54,747 nucleotides of DNA from contig JAJBVL010000056.1 of the NCBI GenBank assembly GCA_020859845.1, positions 1 to 54,747 of the forward strand. Reading direction: 5' to 3'. Below are positions 25,198-33,265 of the stretch, piece after piece. The translations under genes and the position numbers were made by a program. The DNA is from Bacteroidales bacterium. Its GTDB lineage: Bacteria > Bacteroidota > Bacteroidia > Bacteroidales > Muribaculaceae. Within the stretch, counting starts at the first letter, position 1. Each line of letters starts with the position of its first letter. The notes below the pieces were generated by a model that had not been told where the DNA came from, ran no database searches, and saw only the letters and a program-made list of their open reading frames with translations.

Positions 25198-26616
25198 ATG
25201 AACCCATCTGAAATTACAGCTCTGCGCAAAAGCGGCCAGGTGAAACTCGCCCTGCAAGCCGCCGAGGAAGAGTATGCCAAGCGCCCCGACAAGTATACGG
25301 CAGGCTCTCTCATCCTCTGCCTTAACGACCATTGCAAAACGCTCTCCGCCGAGGAGGCAGCGCCTCATCAGCTACGCATGAAGCAGCTCTTTGAGAGCCA
25401 TTGTCCCCCCGACGACAGAATCCTCAGCAAAGTAGTGGCCGCTGCCGAGCGACGCCACCTCCCCTTCTCCCTGGAGATACAAGCGGCCATGGCTGCAGCC
25501 AAAAATCAAGGACCGGCCCGTGAACTCTGCCAGCGGTTTCTGGCGCTCCGCGACGCTGGAGAGCTCAATCCTAAGCTCGACGTCTACCTCTCATGGCTCA
25601 TCTTCTACACCATCAAGCAGCTGCCCGAGGGCGACGTATGGCAAAAGAAACGTCTCTTGGCACGCTATCTGCGCTTGGAGGTGAGGCGCCCAGCACTTCT
25701 CCATTCGCGCTTGCTGGCCGAAGCCCTCAAGATTAAGAGCCGTGCTCCTCACGCTCTGCGCCTCCGCCCCTTTCTGGAGTTGTGGGACATCAACAACCTG
25801 CGCGAAGACGACTGGCGAGCGCCCGAAGCGCAGGAAGGCCACATGACCTTTTCGCTCATAGAAAAGCTCTTGACAGCCTACGTGAGGGAGATTAAGCGCG
25901 AAGGAGGACGTCCCAGCGCTGAGATGTGCGCGCTGCTCAATCAGGCCTTGGAGCGCTTCCCTCGCAATCCTCATCTCCCTCTGGCAGCCGCTTTTGTACG
26001 CGCCATCACAGGCGAGAAAGAGGAGGCGAGAGCCCATTATCGCCATCTAATACAGCGCTCCCCCACGAAGTTTTACCTGTGGACACAGTTGGCAGCTCTT
26101 GTCGACGATGTGGACCTCAAGATAGGTCTCTTTAGCAAGGCTATCACCACTCGCGCCGACGAGGAGTTTATCTGCAAGACTCGCCTGCGGCTCGCGGCGC
26201 TGCTTCAGACCAAAGGCTTGATGAGCCATGCCAAGGCCGAGCTCGACAGATATCAAGCCACCTACACAGCCAAAGGCTGGACGCTGAAATGGGAGTTTAG
26301 GGAGTTGGTAAGCCGTCTTCCTTCGGGGACCCAGGCTGCCGACAACCGCCGTCTTTACATGTATTTCGCCAGCCAAGCTGAAGAATATGTCTACTCTGAG
26401 TTGCCCATTCTACAGGCTGAGAAGATGGAAGAGCGCATCACCAACGACCGTCTCAACCCTGGGCGTCGCTACACCACGTGGGTGTTGAGATGCGAAGGCC
26501 AGCGAGTGTTTCTCAACAAACCCGCCAAATATGGCTTGACCGCCACATACCCCAATGGGACACACTTCGCCTTTAAGCAGCTCGATGGGCGCATAGTGTG
26601 GATAAAGCCGCTATAA
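25198..26616 (+). CDS. TPR-like helical-repeat protein of unknown function
   Basis: 472 aa from the ATG at 25198, which follows the promoter; an earlier in-frame ATG at 25105 lies upstream of the -7 box. Mostly alpha helix in TPR/SEL1-like pairs, e.g. SGQVKLALQAAEEEYAKRP near the start, NQALERFPRNPHLPLAAAFV and KEEARAHYRHLIQRSPTKF in the middle, and QTKGLMSHAKAELDRYQATY. The last 50 residues change to a beta-rich piece (GRRYTTWVLRCEGQRVFLN, TYPNGTHFAFKQLDGRIVWI) that resembles a small OB/SH3-like fold. No signal peptide: cytoplasmic. Likely a scaffold or nucleic-acid-associated protein; no function assigned. Confidence 0.7.
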   Translation: MNPSEITALRKSGQVKLALQAAEEEYAKRPDKYTAGSLILCLNDHCKTLSAEEAAPHQLRMKQLFESHCPPDDRILSKVVAAAERRHLPFSLEIQAAMAAAKNQGPARELCQRFLALRDAGELNPKLDVYLSWLIFYTIKQLPEGDVWQKKRLLARYLRLEVRRPALLHSRLLAEALKIKSRAPHALRLRPFLELWDINNLREDDWRAPEAQEGHMTFSLIEKLLTAYVREIKREGGRPSAEMCALLNQALERFPRNPHLPLAAAFVRAITGEKEEARAHYRHLIQRSPTKFYLWTQLAALVDDVDLKIGLFSKAITTRADEEFICKTRLRLAALLQTKGLMSHAKAELDRYQATYTAKGWTLKWEFRELVSRLPSGTQAADNRRLYMYFASQAEEYVYSELPILQAEKMEERITNDRLNPGRRYTTWVLRCEGQRVFLNKPAKYGLTATYPNGTHFAFKQLDGRIVWIKPL

Positions 26617-26638
26617 GATAGCGAAAAAGAGACAAAAT

Positions 26639-26717
26639 ATTTTGTTGTGTCAAAGATACGCGTTATCTTTGCATTGTCATTAATGCAAAGATCTTAACCT
26701 TTTTGACACAACAAAAT
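26639..26717 (+). promoter_or_regulatory. Nested palindromes at the promoter of the Nudix regulator
   Basis: Outer inverted repeat: ATTTTGTTGTGTCAAA (26639-26654) and its exact complement (26702-26717), 47 bases apart. Inner: ATCTTTGCAT (26665-26674) and ATGCAAAGAT (26683-26692). A third, CAAAGATA-N5-TATCTTTG (26651-26671), contains the -7 box TATCTTTG (26664-26671). The outer right arm ends one base before the ATG at 26719. This is a strong candidate for autoregulation, with a possible DNA loop. Confidence 0.7.
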
Positions 26718-26718
26718 A

Positions 26719-27420
26719 ATGTATCAATACAAATATCCTCACGCAGCTCTCACCACCGACAGCGTAGTGTTTGGTTTCGATGGGCGCCGTCTACACATTT
26801 TGTTGATTGAGCGTGGATTGGAGCCTTTCAAGGGCTCGTGGGCTCTCCCAGGTGGCTTCATGAAAATCGACGAGACGGTCGAGGAGTGTGCTATGCGCGA
26901 GCTTAAAGAGGAGACGGGCGTCAGCAACATCTACTTGGAGCAGTTTCATGTGTTTTCGGCGGTGAATCGCGACCCTCGCGAGCGAGTGGTGACAGTGGCT
27001 TTTCTGGCCTTGGTGCGCAAGTCGGAGTTTGAGCTGATAGCCGGCGACGACGCGGCGCGTGCCTCCTGGTTCTTGCTCGACGAGCTCCCCCCATTGGCCT
27101 TCGACCACCTGGAGATAGTGCAGCTGGGACGCAAACGCTTGGCGGAGATAATGCGCAACAAGCCCATAGGCTTCAAGCTCCTCGACAAGACCTTCTCGAT
27201 GAACGAGCTGCAACACCTCTTTGAGGCTGTCAACGCCACCACCTACGACCGGCGCAACTTTGCCCGCAAGATGAACTCCACGGGCCTGCTCCGCAGTGAA
27301 GGACAGAGCCTCAAAGCCTCCCACAACCGATTCCCCAACCTCTACTCCTTCGACGAAGACGCCTTCGACGCCGACATCGCCTCCGACTCCCTCGCCCCCA
27401 ACAACCCCTTCAACATCTAA
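26719..27420 (+). CDS. Nudix-domain transcription regulator (NrtR/AraR-like) or Nudix hydrolase with wHTH
   Basis: 233 aa. Residues 1-145 are a Nudix fold with a complete Nudix box (GGFMKIDETVEECAMRELKE then ETGV), so hydrolase activity may be kept, unlike many NrtR proteins. The C-terminal part (GFKLLDKTFSMNELQHLFEA, YDRRNFARKMNSTGLL) is the winged-helix domain of the NrtR group, which senses ADP-ribose or sugar derivatives and represses NAD or sugar genes. No NAD or arabinose gene is adjacent, so the target is unknown beyond probable autoregulation. The tail DADIASDSLAPNNPFNI is variable. Confidence 0.85.
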   Translation: MYQYKYPHAALTTDSVVFGFDGRRLHILLIERGLEPFKGSWALPGGFMKIDETVEECAMRELKEETGVSNIYLEQFHVFSAVNRDPRERVVTVAFLALVRKSEFELIAGDDAARASWFLLDELPPLAFDHLEIVQLGRKRLAEIMRNKPIGFKLLDKTFSMNELQHLFEAVNATTYDRRNFARKMNSTGLLRSEGQSLKASHNRFPNLYSFDEDAFDADIASDSLAPNNPFNI

Positions 27421-27818
27421 CCCTCCCTGCTCCACTCCATCACTCTCTTAGCAATACGAGCCGCATTAATGGTAGGATTATTCGTTGAAATGAAAAAGAG
27501 TCTCACGAAATAGCCTGTTTCCATTGCCCTCTTGATAAAATCTACCTTATCAGATCCTGAACGGACCGTCTCAAAAATCAGACTGCGCCTATGGGCAAGG
27601 CAGTCCTCACGAAGCGATTTGCAGTATTTGACAGCCTTTAGAATAGCATCGGGGGAGTTCCAATCGCCAAACTTTTCCTGAGCGATATTATCAGGATTAA
27701 TGTATAGGGCATCCTCAAGCCAGTCGTGATGAAGCAGCTTATGGGTAATAGTAGTTTTGCCCGAGCCATTTGGACCAGCAATTACGATTAGGAGTGGACG
27801 ATGAAGAGTGGCTGTCAT
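27417..27818 (-). pseudogene. Zeta-toxin-like P-loop kinase, C-terminally truncated
   Basis: 133 aa; family members are near 190. Walker A in IAGPNGSGKTTITHKLL, then YINPDNIAQEKFGDWNSPDA, LIFETVRSGSDKVDFIKRA and FVRLFFISTNNPTINAARIAKR, the order found in zeta-like ATPases of Bacteroidota. Reading leaves the family pattern after AKRVME and stops four codons on, against the end of the Nudix gene (4-base overlap). The last 50 or so residues are missing, so kinase activity on its usual nucleotide-sugar or other substrate is doubtful. Its start overlaps the stop of the small upstream gene (ATGA). Confidence 0.75.
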
Positions 27819-27961
27819 GGGTTGTTTTGGTTTCGTAGATTAGCAATGCGCTGACGTATACGTTCAAATAGCTGTTCTTCGGCCCTGGCAGCTTTTTCGC
27901 GAGCCTCAGCAGCGGCTTCCTTCATAATCTGGGCGAGAGCCTCGTCGGAGGGTTCCTCCAT
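27815..27961 (-). CDS. Small partner (antitoxin-like) of the zeta-like kinase
   Basis: 48 aa from the ATG at 27961: MEEPSDEALAQIMKEAAAEA, then a charged helix rich in Arg/Glu ending RIRQRIANLRNQNNP. Overlap with the kinase start shows coupling. The frame is open to 28012 and reads LPTLTEEELNSYRLTSMEEP, which looks like the genuine N-terminus of this family, but no ATG remains there; the authentic start may have mutated (ATA at 28012). Partner or antitoxin function is inferred from position. It would be missed by most gene finders. Confidence 0.55.
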   Translation of the reverse strand: MEEPSDEALAQIMKEAAAEAREKAARAEEQLFERIRQRIANLRNQNNP

Positions 27962-28018
27962 GGAAGTGAGACGATATGAGTTGAGTTCTTCTTCTGTCAG
28001 AGTGGGTAATATTTAGGG

Positions 28019-28026
28019 CAAAAGTA
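28019..28026 (-). promoter_or_regulatory. Candidate -7 box TACTTTTG (minus strand)
   Basis: Fits TAnnTTTG. Transcription would begin at about 28014, right at the lost N-terminal codon of the small partner gene. Confidence 0.5.
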
Positions 28027-28093
28027 GCAATTTTCTTCGGTTAAACCAACTTTACCCCCTGCGGCAGCTTATGTAGTGGCGAAGCGGGGGTAA

Positions 28094-28174
28094 ATGCAGC
28101 GGATGGCACAATTATTCATATGAAAAACGCAATGTTGTTGCAATTATTCGTGCCAATAATTGCAGAAAATGTCG
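28094..28174 (+). repeat. 81-bp direct repeat, left copy
   Basis: About 85% identical to 29590-29670 over the full 81 bases, from ATGCAGCGG to GTCG. Contains GCAATTATT repeats and the inverted repeat CAATTATT-N6-AATAATTG. It brackets the intact ATPase gene with its twin. In this copy the sequence runs into the gene's -7 box. Confidence 0.85.
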
Positions 28175-28182
28175 TATTTTTG
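28175..28182 (+). promoter_or_regulatory. -7 box TATTTTTG of the ATPase gene
   Basis: Matches TAnnTTTG and abuts the end of the 81-bp repeat; 21 bases before the ATG at 28204. Confidence 0.6.
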
Positions 28183-28203
28183 CCGACACAAAAAAAGCTC
28201 TCT

Positions 28204-29526
28204 ATGGAAAGGACTATTTACCAAGCATTAGTGGGATGGAAGGACAATCCCCACCGAAAGCCTTTGGTTTTACAAGGCGTAAGGCAGTGTGGCAAAACGT
28301 ATACCCTCAAGGAGTTTGGCAGAAAGGAGTTCGAGCAATGTGCTTACTTCAATTTCGAGAAGGATAAAAATTTGGCTGACGTCTTTAAATATGACTACGA
28401 CACTGACAGGATAATGAAGGAATTAGGGTATCATACTGCTGACAAGCAGCCTATCGGTGAGGGGTGTCTGGTGATCTTTGATGAAGTGCAGGAATGCCCC
28501 GAGGCCATAACATCGCTTAAATACTTCCTAGAAGAGAAGCCGGGACTACATCTCGTGGCTGCTGGCTCACTGTTAGGCCCTGCCATTCATCATCAACGGC
28601 TCTCGTTTCCTGTGGGAAAAGTTGAATTTATGACAATGTATCCTATGTCGTTCACGGAATTTTACCAAGCCACAGAAGCCAGCACAGAGCTTTCTCTCAT
28701 CAATAGTTATGCTCTTGACCGTCCATTATCGGAGACACAAGCTGCCAGGATGAAGAGAATGCTCAAGGAGTATTACGTAGTAGGAGGGATGCCAGAAGCT
28801 GTGCAAAGATGGGTTGACACCCGCAGCGTAAGCGAGGTGGATAAGGTGCTGGATGATATCCTCGAAAGCTATTCCCACGATTTTGGTAAATATCTCTCAG
28901 CTGCCGAAGCATTAAAAGTAGGTTGGATATGGGAGTCGGTGCCGGTACAGTTAGCCAAGGAGAATAACAAATTTGTTTTCTCTCACGTGAAAGCCGGAAA
29001 ACGCTCCAATGAACTCGAGGAAGGGCTCAACTGGCTAGAGAAAGCAGGCTTGGTATATAAACTTTGCCTCGTAAGCTCTCCAGAGCTTCCTCTATCTTTC
29101 AATGCCGATACTACCTACTTTAAGGTGTATCTCAGCGATGTTGGCTTGCTTCGGCGGCGTTGTGGAATGACGGCCGACACAATCCTCCAAGAAACCCCTC
29201 TCTATCACACCTTCAAGGGAGCATTTACCGAGAACTATGTTCTCAACGAGTTGGTCAAACTCAACTTCCGGCCATATTTCTGGCGGTCGGCCAACTCCTC
29301 AGAGGTAGATTTTATCATGGAAGACCATGAACGTATTGTCCCGCTCGAGACAAAAGCCGAAGGCAATACTAAAGCCAAGAGCTTTGGTGTGTACTGCTCG
29401 AGATACAATCCTCCTCTGGGCTTTAAACTCTCAATGCTCAACGTAGGGTGTAACCACGTGGGCCACACGTTTGCTTATAGCCTACCTCTATATCTCCTGT
29501 GGAAATTGCCCAGATACTTAGCATAA
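28204..29526 (+). CDS. AAA ATPase with DUF4143-type C-terminal domain
   Basis: 440 aa from the ATG at 28204 (MERTIYQALVGWKDNPHRKP); the upstream ATG at 28120 falls inside the repeat and promoter. Walker A is QGVRQCGKTYTLKEFG: GxRxxGKT is retained. Walker B-like LVIFDEVQECP and the sensor region HLVAAGSLLG follow, then the DUF4143 domain with FENYVLNEL-type motif (AFTENYVLNELVKL) and PD-(D/E)xK-like FWRSANSSEVDFIMED with VPLETKA. These ATPases are abundant in Bacteroidales; function is unsettled. It is the intact relative of the wreck at 20422. Confidence 0.9.
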   Translation: MERTIYQALVGWKDNPHRKPLVLQGVRQCGKTYTLKEFGRKEFEQCAYFNFEKDKNLADVFKYDYDTDRIMKELGYHTADKQPIGEGCLVIFDEVQECPEAITSLKYFLEEKPGLHLVAAGSLLGPAIHHQRLSFPVGKVEFMTMYPMSFTEFYQATEASTELSLINSYALDRPLSETQAARMKRMLKEYYVVGGMPEAVQRWVDTRSVSEVDKVLDDILESYSHDFGKYLSAAEALKVGWIWESVPVQLAKENNKFVFSHVKAGKRSNELEEGLNWLEKAGLVYKLCLVSSPELPLSFNADTTYFKVYLSDVGLLRRRCGMTADTILQETPLYHTFKGAFTENYVLNELVKLNFRPYFWRSANSSEVDFIMEDHERIVPLETKAEGNTKAKSFGVYCSRYNPPLGFKLSMLNVGCNHVGHTFAYSLPLYLLWKLPRYLA

Positions 29527-29589
29527 AAGTAAACTTAGGGTAAGCCTGCGAAATCGGGACTGGGCGATATACGTTTTTTCCTATGAATA

Positions 29590-29670
29590 ATGCAGCGGGT
29601 GGCGCAATTATTCATAGGAAAAACGCAATATTACTGCAATTATTAGGGCCAATAATTGCGGGAAAAGTCG
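29590..29670 (+). repeat. 81-bp direct repeat, right copy
   Basis: Pairs with 28094-28174. Retains CAATTATT-N6-AATAATTG but not the adjoining -7 box. Lies just after the ATPase gene. Confidence 0.85.
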
Positions 29671-29688
29671 GAGAAGGATAAATTAGCG

Positions 29689-30426
29689 TCAGAGGGGGAT
29701 GAGGGAGCCCATGATGTGGGGGAGCTGGCGCTGCCACCAGGGCCAGTCGTGGTCGCTGTCGTAGCCCCAGTATTCAAAGCGGGCGGGGACATGCTTCTGG
29801 GCCAAGATGGTGTCGAGTTCGCGGGTCGACCAGAGGGTGTCTTCCTCCCAGCGCCCCTGCCCTATCACCACCACAATGCGGCGCTGACGATAAAGGCGCA
29901 TCCACTCGTGATCCTCGGGCATATTGCGGAGGAAGTCCTGAGGAGAGTTGGCATAGGTCAGGTCGTCGTGATAGTGGGGAAAACTATAGTTGGAGTGGTA
30001 TAGCCCCGACATGGCGACGAGCGTGTCGAAGATGTCGGGGCGACGGAAGAAGAAGTTGGCAGCGTGGAAAGCCCCCATGGAGCAACCCGTCACCATCATC
30101 GTCTCGCCATCCCAACGGCGGATGTTGGGCATCAGTTCCTCGATGATGTACCAGAACCATCGTTCATGCTGCTCGATACGCCAGCGAGGATCGCCATTCA
30201 TGTTGGACCACGTCTCCCAGTCAATGCCGTCTACACACACCACTCTGAGCTTGCCCGCCTCAATCCAAGGCGTCAGCTGGTGGATCATGCCGCGTTCGGC
30301 AAAGTCAAAGAAACGCCCGTCCTGCGATGGGAAGGCTATCATCGTGTGGCCATCGTGGCCATAAATCTTATATTCCATGTCGCGCCCCAATTGGCGGCTA
30401 TACCATTTGTGGTATTCTTCGTGCAT
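29689..30426 (-). CDS. Esterase-family alpha/beta hydrolase
   Basis: 245 aa, no signal peptide. The nucleophile elbow is VTGCSMGAFHA (G-C-S-M-G), with earlier IAFPSQDGRFFDF, the oxyanion region, and a final histidine in YDSDHDWPWWQRQLP, as in the putative esterase D family. Third gene of a minus-strand run after the ATP-grasp gene (28-base gap). Probably cleaves an ester or thioester made or used by its neighbours; the substrate is unknown. Confidence 0.88.
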   Translation of the reverse strand: MHEEYHKWYSRQLGRDMEYKIYGHDGHTMIAFPSQDGRFFDFAERGMIHQLTPWIEAGKLRVVCVDGIDWETWSNMNGDPRWRIEQHERWFWYIIEELMPNIRRWDGETMMVTGCSMGAFHAANFFFRRPDIFDTLVAMSGLYHSNYSFPHYHDDLTYANSPQDFLRNMPEDHEWMRLYRQRRIVVVIGQGRWEEDTLWSTRELDTILAQKHVPARFEYWGYDSDHDWPWWQRQLPHIMGSLIPL

Positions 30427-30454
30427 TATAGTAAGTATAGATTAGAAAAAAGAA

Positions 30455-31651
30455 TTAAATGCGGTCCATGATGTCGGTGACAAACTGGTTCATCTCCTCC
30501 TCGGTGGCAAAGCGGGCAATAAACGATTGGTTGCCCATAGCGCCCGACAGAGCATCAGGCACGCGGTCGGTCTGCTTCAGAGCGTGGGCATACTTGCGCT
30601 TCATGCCCTCGGTGTCGATACGGTAGGCCACGCCATCGCGCCGACCAGCAAACACACAATAATAATTGTCATTCGACTCGGGGACAAGAGTGCTGTCGTA
30701 GGCTATCATGTCGGCCCATATCTTATAGACGTCGGTAGAGTGAGCATAGTTGATCATATCGGGAGTGAAACCGCCACCGGGGCGCATATTCACCTCCAAG
30801 GCTACGAAGTCGCCCTCGTTGCCAAGACCACGATGAGGACGCTCCAAGCGGAAGAACTCCAGGTGGACAAACCGACTGCGCACCCCGAAAGCCTTGATGG
30901 TCTGACGACCCCAGAAGCGGAGGTTCTCATTCATATTCTTCTCCACATGGTACACACTCTCGAGCTTCTTCTCCACGATGTCGGCAATCGAAGGGGGGCA
31001 GATGCTCCAGCTCTCAAAGAGAGGCTGCCCCTTGCTGTCGATGATGGCATCGTAGTCGCAGATAGGACCGGTGACAAACTCCTCGATGACATACTGATGG
31101 GCATGCTGAGCCTCACGGTAAAAGTCCTCCAGGTCGTCGTCGTCGACAATCTTAAAGGTGCCCTCGGCGCCTACACCCACATCGGGCTTGGCAAAGATGG
31201 GATAGCCGGCCTCGGCGGCGAAACGCTTCACGGCCTCGATGCCCTCCGACGACTTAATCTGGCGAGCTGTGCGGATACCACCCAAAGCATAGTATTTCTT
31301 CATCTCGCTCTTCTCCTTGATGGCGTGGATGCCGTCGAGTTTGATGCCAGTGTTGACATTGAAGTCGGTGCGCAAGCGGGCATCTTGCTCGAGCCAAAAC
31401 TCATTGTTGGATTCAATCCAGTCAATGCGGCCATACTTCCATGTGAAGAAAGCTACGGCGCGATACACTTCATCGTAATTGAGCAGATTGCTCACCTTGA
31501 AATATTCGGTCATGGCGTTTTTAAGCTCAGGCTTAAGCTCGTCGTAAGGCTGGTCGCCAATGCCCAGCACGGTCACGTTGTTGGCCTTCAGAGCGGCGGC
31601 AAACTTCCAAGCTGCATCGGGGAAGTTTGGGGAGATGTAAACGAAGTTCAT
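30455..31651 (-). CDS. ATP-grasp carboxylate-amine ligase-like protein
   Basis: 398 aa from the ATG at 31651 (MNFVYISPNFPDAAWKFAAA), a Rossmann-like preATP-grasp domain. Next come GYPIFAKPDVGVGAEGTFKI (ATP-binding strand and loop), QYVIEEFVTGPICDYDAI, and the Mg-binding ALEVNMRPGGGFTPDMIN. The family joins a carboxylate to an amine or thiol through an acyl phosphate. A longer frame to 31813 adds an unlikely Ser/Pro-rich stretch. It lies between an S51 peptidase and an esterase. Confidence 0.9.
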   Translation of the reverse strand: MNFVYISPNFPDAAWKFAAALKANNVTVLGIGDQPYDELKPELKNAMTEYFKVSNLLNYDEVYRAVAFFTWKYGRIDWIESNNEFWLEQDARLRTDFNVNTGIKLDGIHAIKEKSEMKKYYALGGIRTARQIKSSEGIEAVKRFAAEAGYPIFAKPDVGVGAEGTFKIVDDDDLEDFYREAQHAHQYVIEEFVTGPICDYDAIIDSKGQPLFESWSICPPSIADIVEKKLESVYHVEKNMNENLRFWGRQTIKAFGVRSRFVHLEFFRLERPHRGLGNEGDFVALEVNMRPGGGFTPDMINYAHSTDVYKIWADMIAYDSTLVPESNDNYYCVFAGRRDGVAYRIDTEGMKRKYAHALKQTDRVPDALSGAMGNQSFIARFATEEEMNQFVTDIMDRI

Positions 31652-31760
31652 ACTATGTGGTTGTGAAGTAAGTGATGTAAAAGTAAGTGATGCTAAAAAA
31701 AGAGTAGATGTTTTTGAGATCCTTGTGTAGGGTATGTGTAAGCGAGGAGAGAGGAGAGGA

Positions 31761-32507
31761 TTAGGAGAGCAGATACAGGCGCCCTGAGGGGTAGAGGCGG
31801 CGCTGCTCGCCATTGGAGTTGATATGACGGAGGTGACCTTTGTAATACTTGAAAGCCTCGCCGTGGAGGGTGGTCACACCATTCTTTACCATAAAAAACG
31901 AGCCATCGGGGATGCAGTAGATGGGATGGTCGTAGCTATCGGGAGTCATCAAGTCGCGCACGAGACGCTGCCCATCAATGCGTGCGCGGCGCATCTGCTG
32001 GAAGTGGGGCATGATGTTGACATCCGTAAGGCCCAGCCCTTCGTAATAGCGAGGATAATCAGCATCGCGGCCCTCGCCGGGGAGCTCTGGCGGTGCATAC
32101 ACACGCTCGGCGCAATTCATCGAACCAGCGCTGATGCCCATCACCACGCCCTTGTAGCCCTCCAGAAGCTCGCGCAGGTGGATGTCGTGGAAAAACTCGT
32201 TTTCCGTCGGCACATGCCCTCCACAGAGTATCACGAAGTTGGAGCGACGGATGATGCGTGGAGCATAGCGCTGGGTGCGGCGGTCGATGACCTCAAAGTG
32301 GGAGAAGGCCAAGTGGGCCCGCTCAAAACATTCGCGTATCTCCCACGCCATGCGGTCGGTGATGGTCACATCGTCGGGGTAGGAACTGACCATAGCGCAA
32401 CGTATAGGGCGCTGAAGCTCGCCACGCAGCAACGTGACAAAATCGTTGGCTGGATTGAGTGGCCCAGCCCATCCCAAAGTATGGCTACTGGTGATAAATA
32501 GAGTCAT
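31761..32507 (-). CDS. S51-family peptidase (dipeptidase E / cyanophycinase-like)
   Basis: 248 aa, cytoplasmic. Type-1 glutamine-amidotransferase-like fold: TSSHTLGWAGPLNPANDFV at the N-terminus, LCGGHVPTENEF and nucleophile GISAGSMNCAERV (Ser of GxSxG), then NIMPHFQQ. Members cleave Asp-containing dipeptides or cyanophycin-type polymers. First gene of the probable operon S51 - ATP-grasp - esterase (109-base and 28-base gaps). Its own -7 box sits immediately upstream. Confidence 0.85.
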   Translation of the reverse strand: MTLFITSSHTLGWAGPLNPANDFVTLLRGELQRPIRCAMVSSYPDDVTITDRMAWEIRECFERAHLAFSHFEVIDRRTQRYAPRIIRRSNFVILCGGHVPTENEFFHDIHLRELLEGYKGVVMGISAGSMNCAERVYAPPELPGEGRDADYPRYYEGLGLTDVNIMPHFQQMRRARIDGQRLVRDLMTPDSYDHPIYCIPDGSFFMVKNGVTTLHGEAFKYYKGHLRHINSNGEQRRLYPSGRLYLLS

Positions 32508-32511
32508 GGTG

Positions 32512-32519
32512 CAAAATTA
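32512..32519 (-). promoter_or_regulatory. -7 box TAATTTTG for the S51 operon
   Basis: TAnnTTTG match whose last base is only five positions from the start codon, so the transcript would be leaderless or nearly so. Confidence 0.55.
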
Positions 32520-32598
32520 CTACTTTTAAGCCACATAGAGGGTCAGCGACCTCACAAAATTACTTAAATAAGCCATTTTGAGAGGATTTACTCTACGT

Positions 32599-33234
32599 TT
32601 ACTGCTGGATGAAAGGCTTGAGGCGCTCCTCGTAAATCCTACGGTTCACTATACGATAATGAGGATGGTAGACCGCCGTATAATGATCGCTATGATGGAG
32701 CACGTATTCTCCCTGGGCGAGCCAAGCGGCAATCTGCGCTTTCTCTTGCTCATATCCGGGAAGCGACAGCTGCATCTCTTCCACCACACGCACCACCTCG
32801 TTCCACTGGCAGCGCCAGTCGTCGAGCGATGGAGCCTCTACGCTGTTGGCGCTCTCCACGAAGGCTGAGAGAAGCTCATCCAGAGGCAAGCGGCCGTCTT
32901 TGACTAACGCTAAGTCGATTCTCACATAATTGCCTTGTAGGCCAGTGGCCTCTACGGCATTGGTGGGTAGATAATCATCCTCGGCAAGCTCCTCAAGGAG
33001 ATAGCGCTTAGCCCGAGCGGGGTCAGGGATAAGATGGCCTGGGCCGAAAGCGTCTTGCAGGCAGCTCTTATAGATGTCTTGCAGCGAAGCCTCGGGGTGG
33101 AGAGCCAAGATGCGCTCCACGGAGGCGCGAATGATGGAATCGGCCGGAAGATCGATGGCCTGGGCCGAAAGAGGATGAAGGAGCGAAAGAAGGAGAGAAA
33201 GACAGAGAGGGATAGAAACGTGACGTGACATCAT
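32599..33234 (-). CDS. Secreted protein of unknown function
   Basis: 211 aa with a signal peptide (MMSRHVSIPLCLSLLLSLLH, cut after about SAQA). The mature part is mostly helical: ASVERILALHPEASLQDIYK, QDAFGPGHLIPDPARAKRYL, LSAFVESANSVEAPSLDDWR and a C-terminal YHPHYRIVNRRIYEERLKP. No catalytic motif is apparent and no family is recognised beyond a general Bacteroidota secreted protein. Start at the first or second Met. It is separated from TatD by 31 bases on the same strand and may be co-transcribed with it. Confidence 0.6.
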   Translation of the reverse strand: MMSRHVSIPLCLSLLLSLLHPLSAQAIDLPADSIIRASVERILALHPEASLQDIYKSCLQDAFGPGHLIPDPARAKRYLLEELAEDDYLPTNAVEATGLQGNYVRIDLALVKDGRLPLDELLSAFVESANSVEAPSLDDWRCQWNEVVRVVEEMQLSLPGYEQEKAQIAAWLAQGEYVLHHSDHYTAVYHPHYRIVNRRIYEERLKPFIQQ

Positions 33235-33265
33235 GAATGGAATAAGTAGTTGATGGATATTAAAT

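Noticed and set aside
30527-31666. Long open frame antisense to the ATP-grasp gene
   Set aside because: It is the shadow of a GC-rich coding gene with clear motifs on the other strand; it has no recognisable domain.
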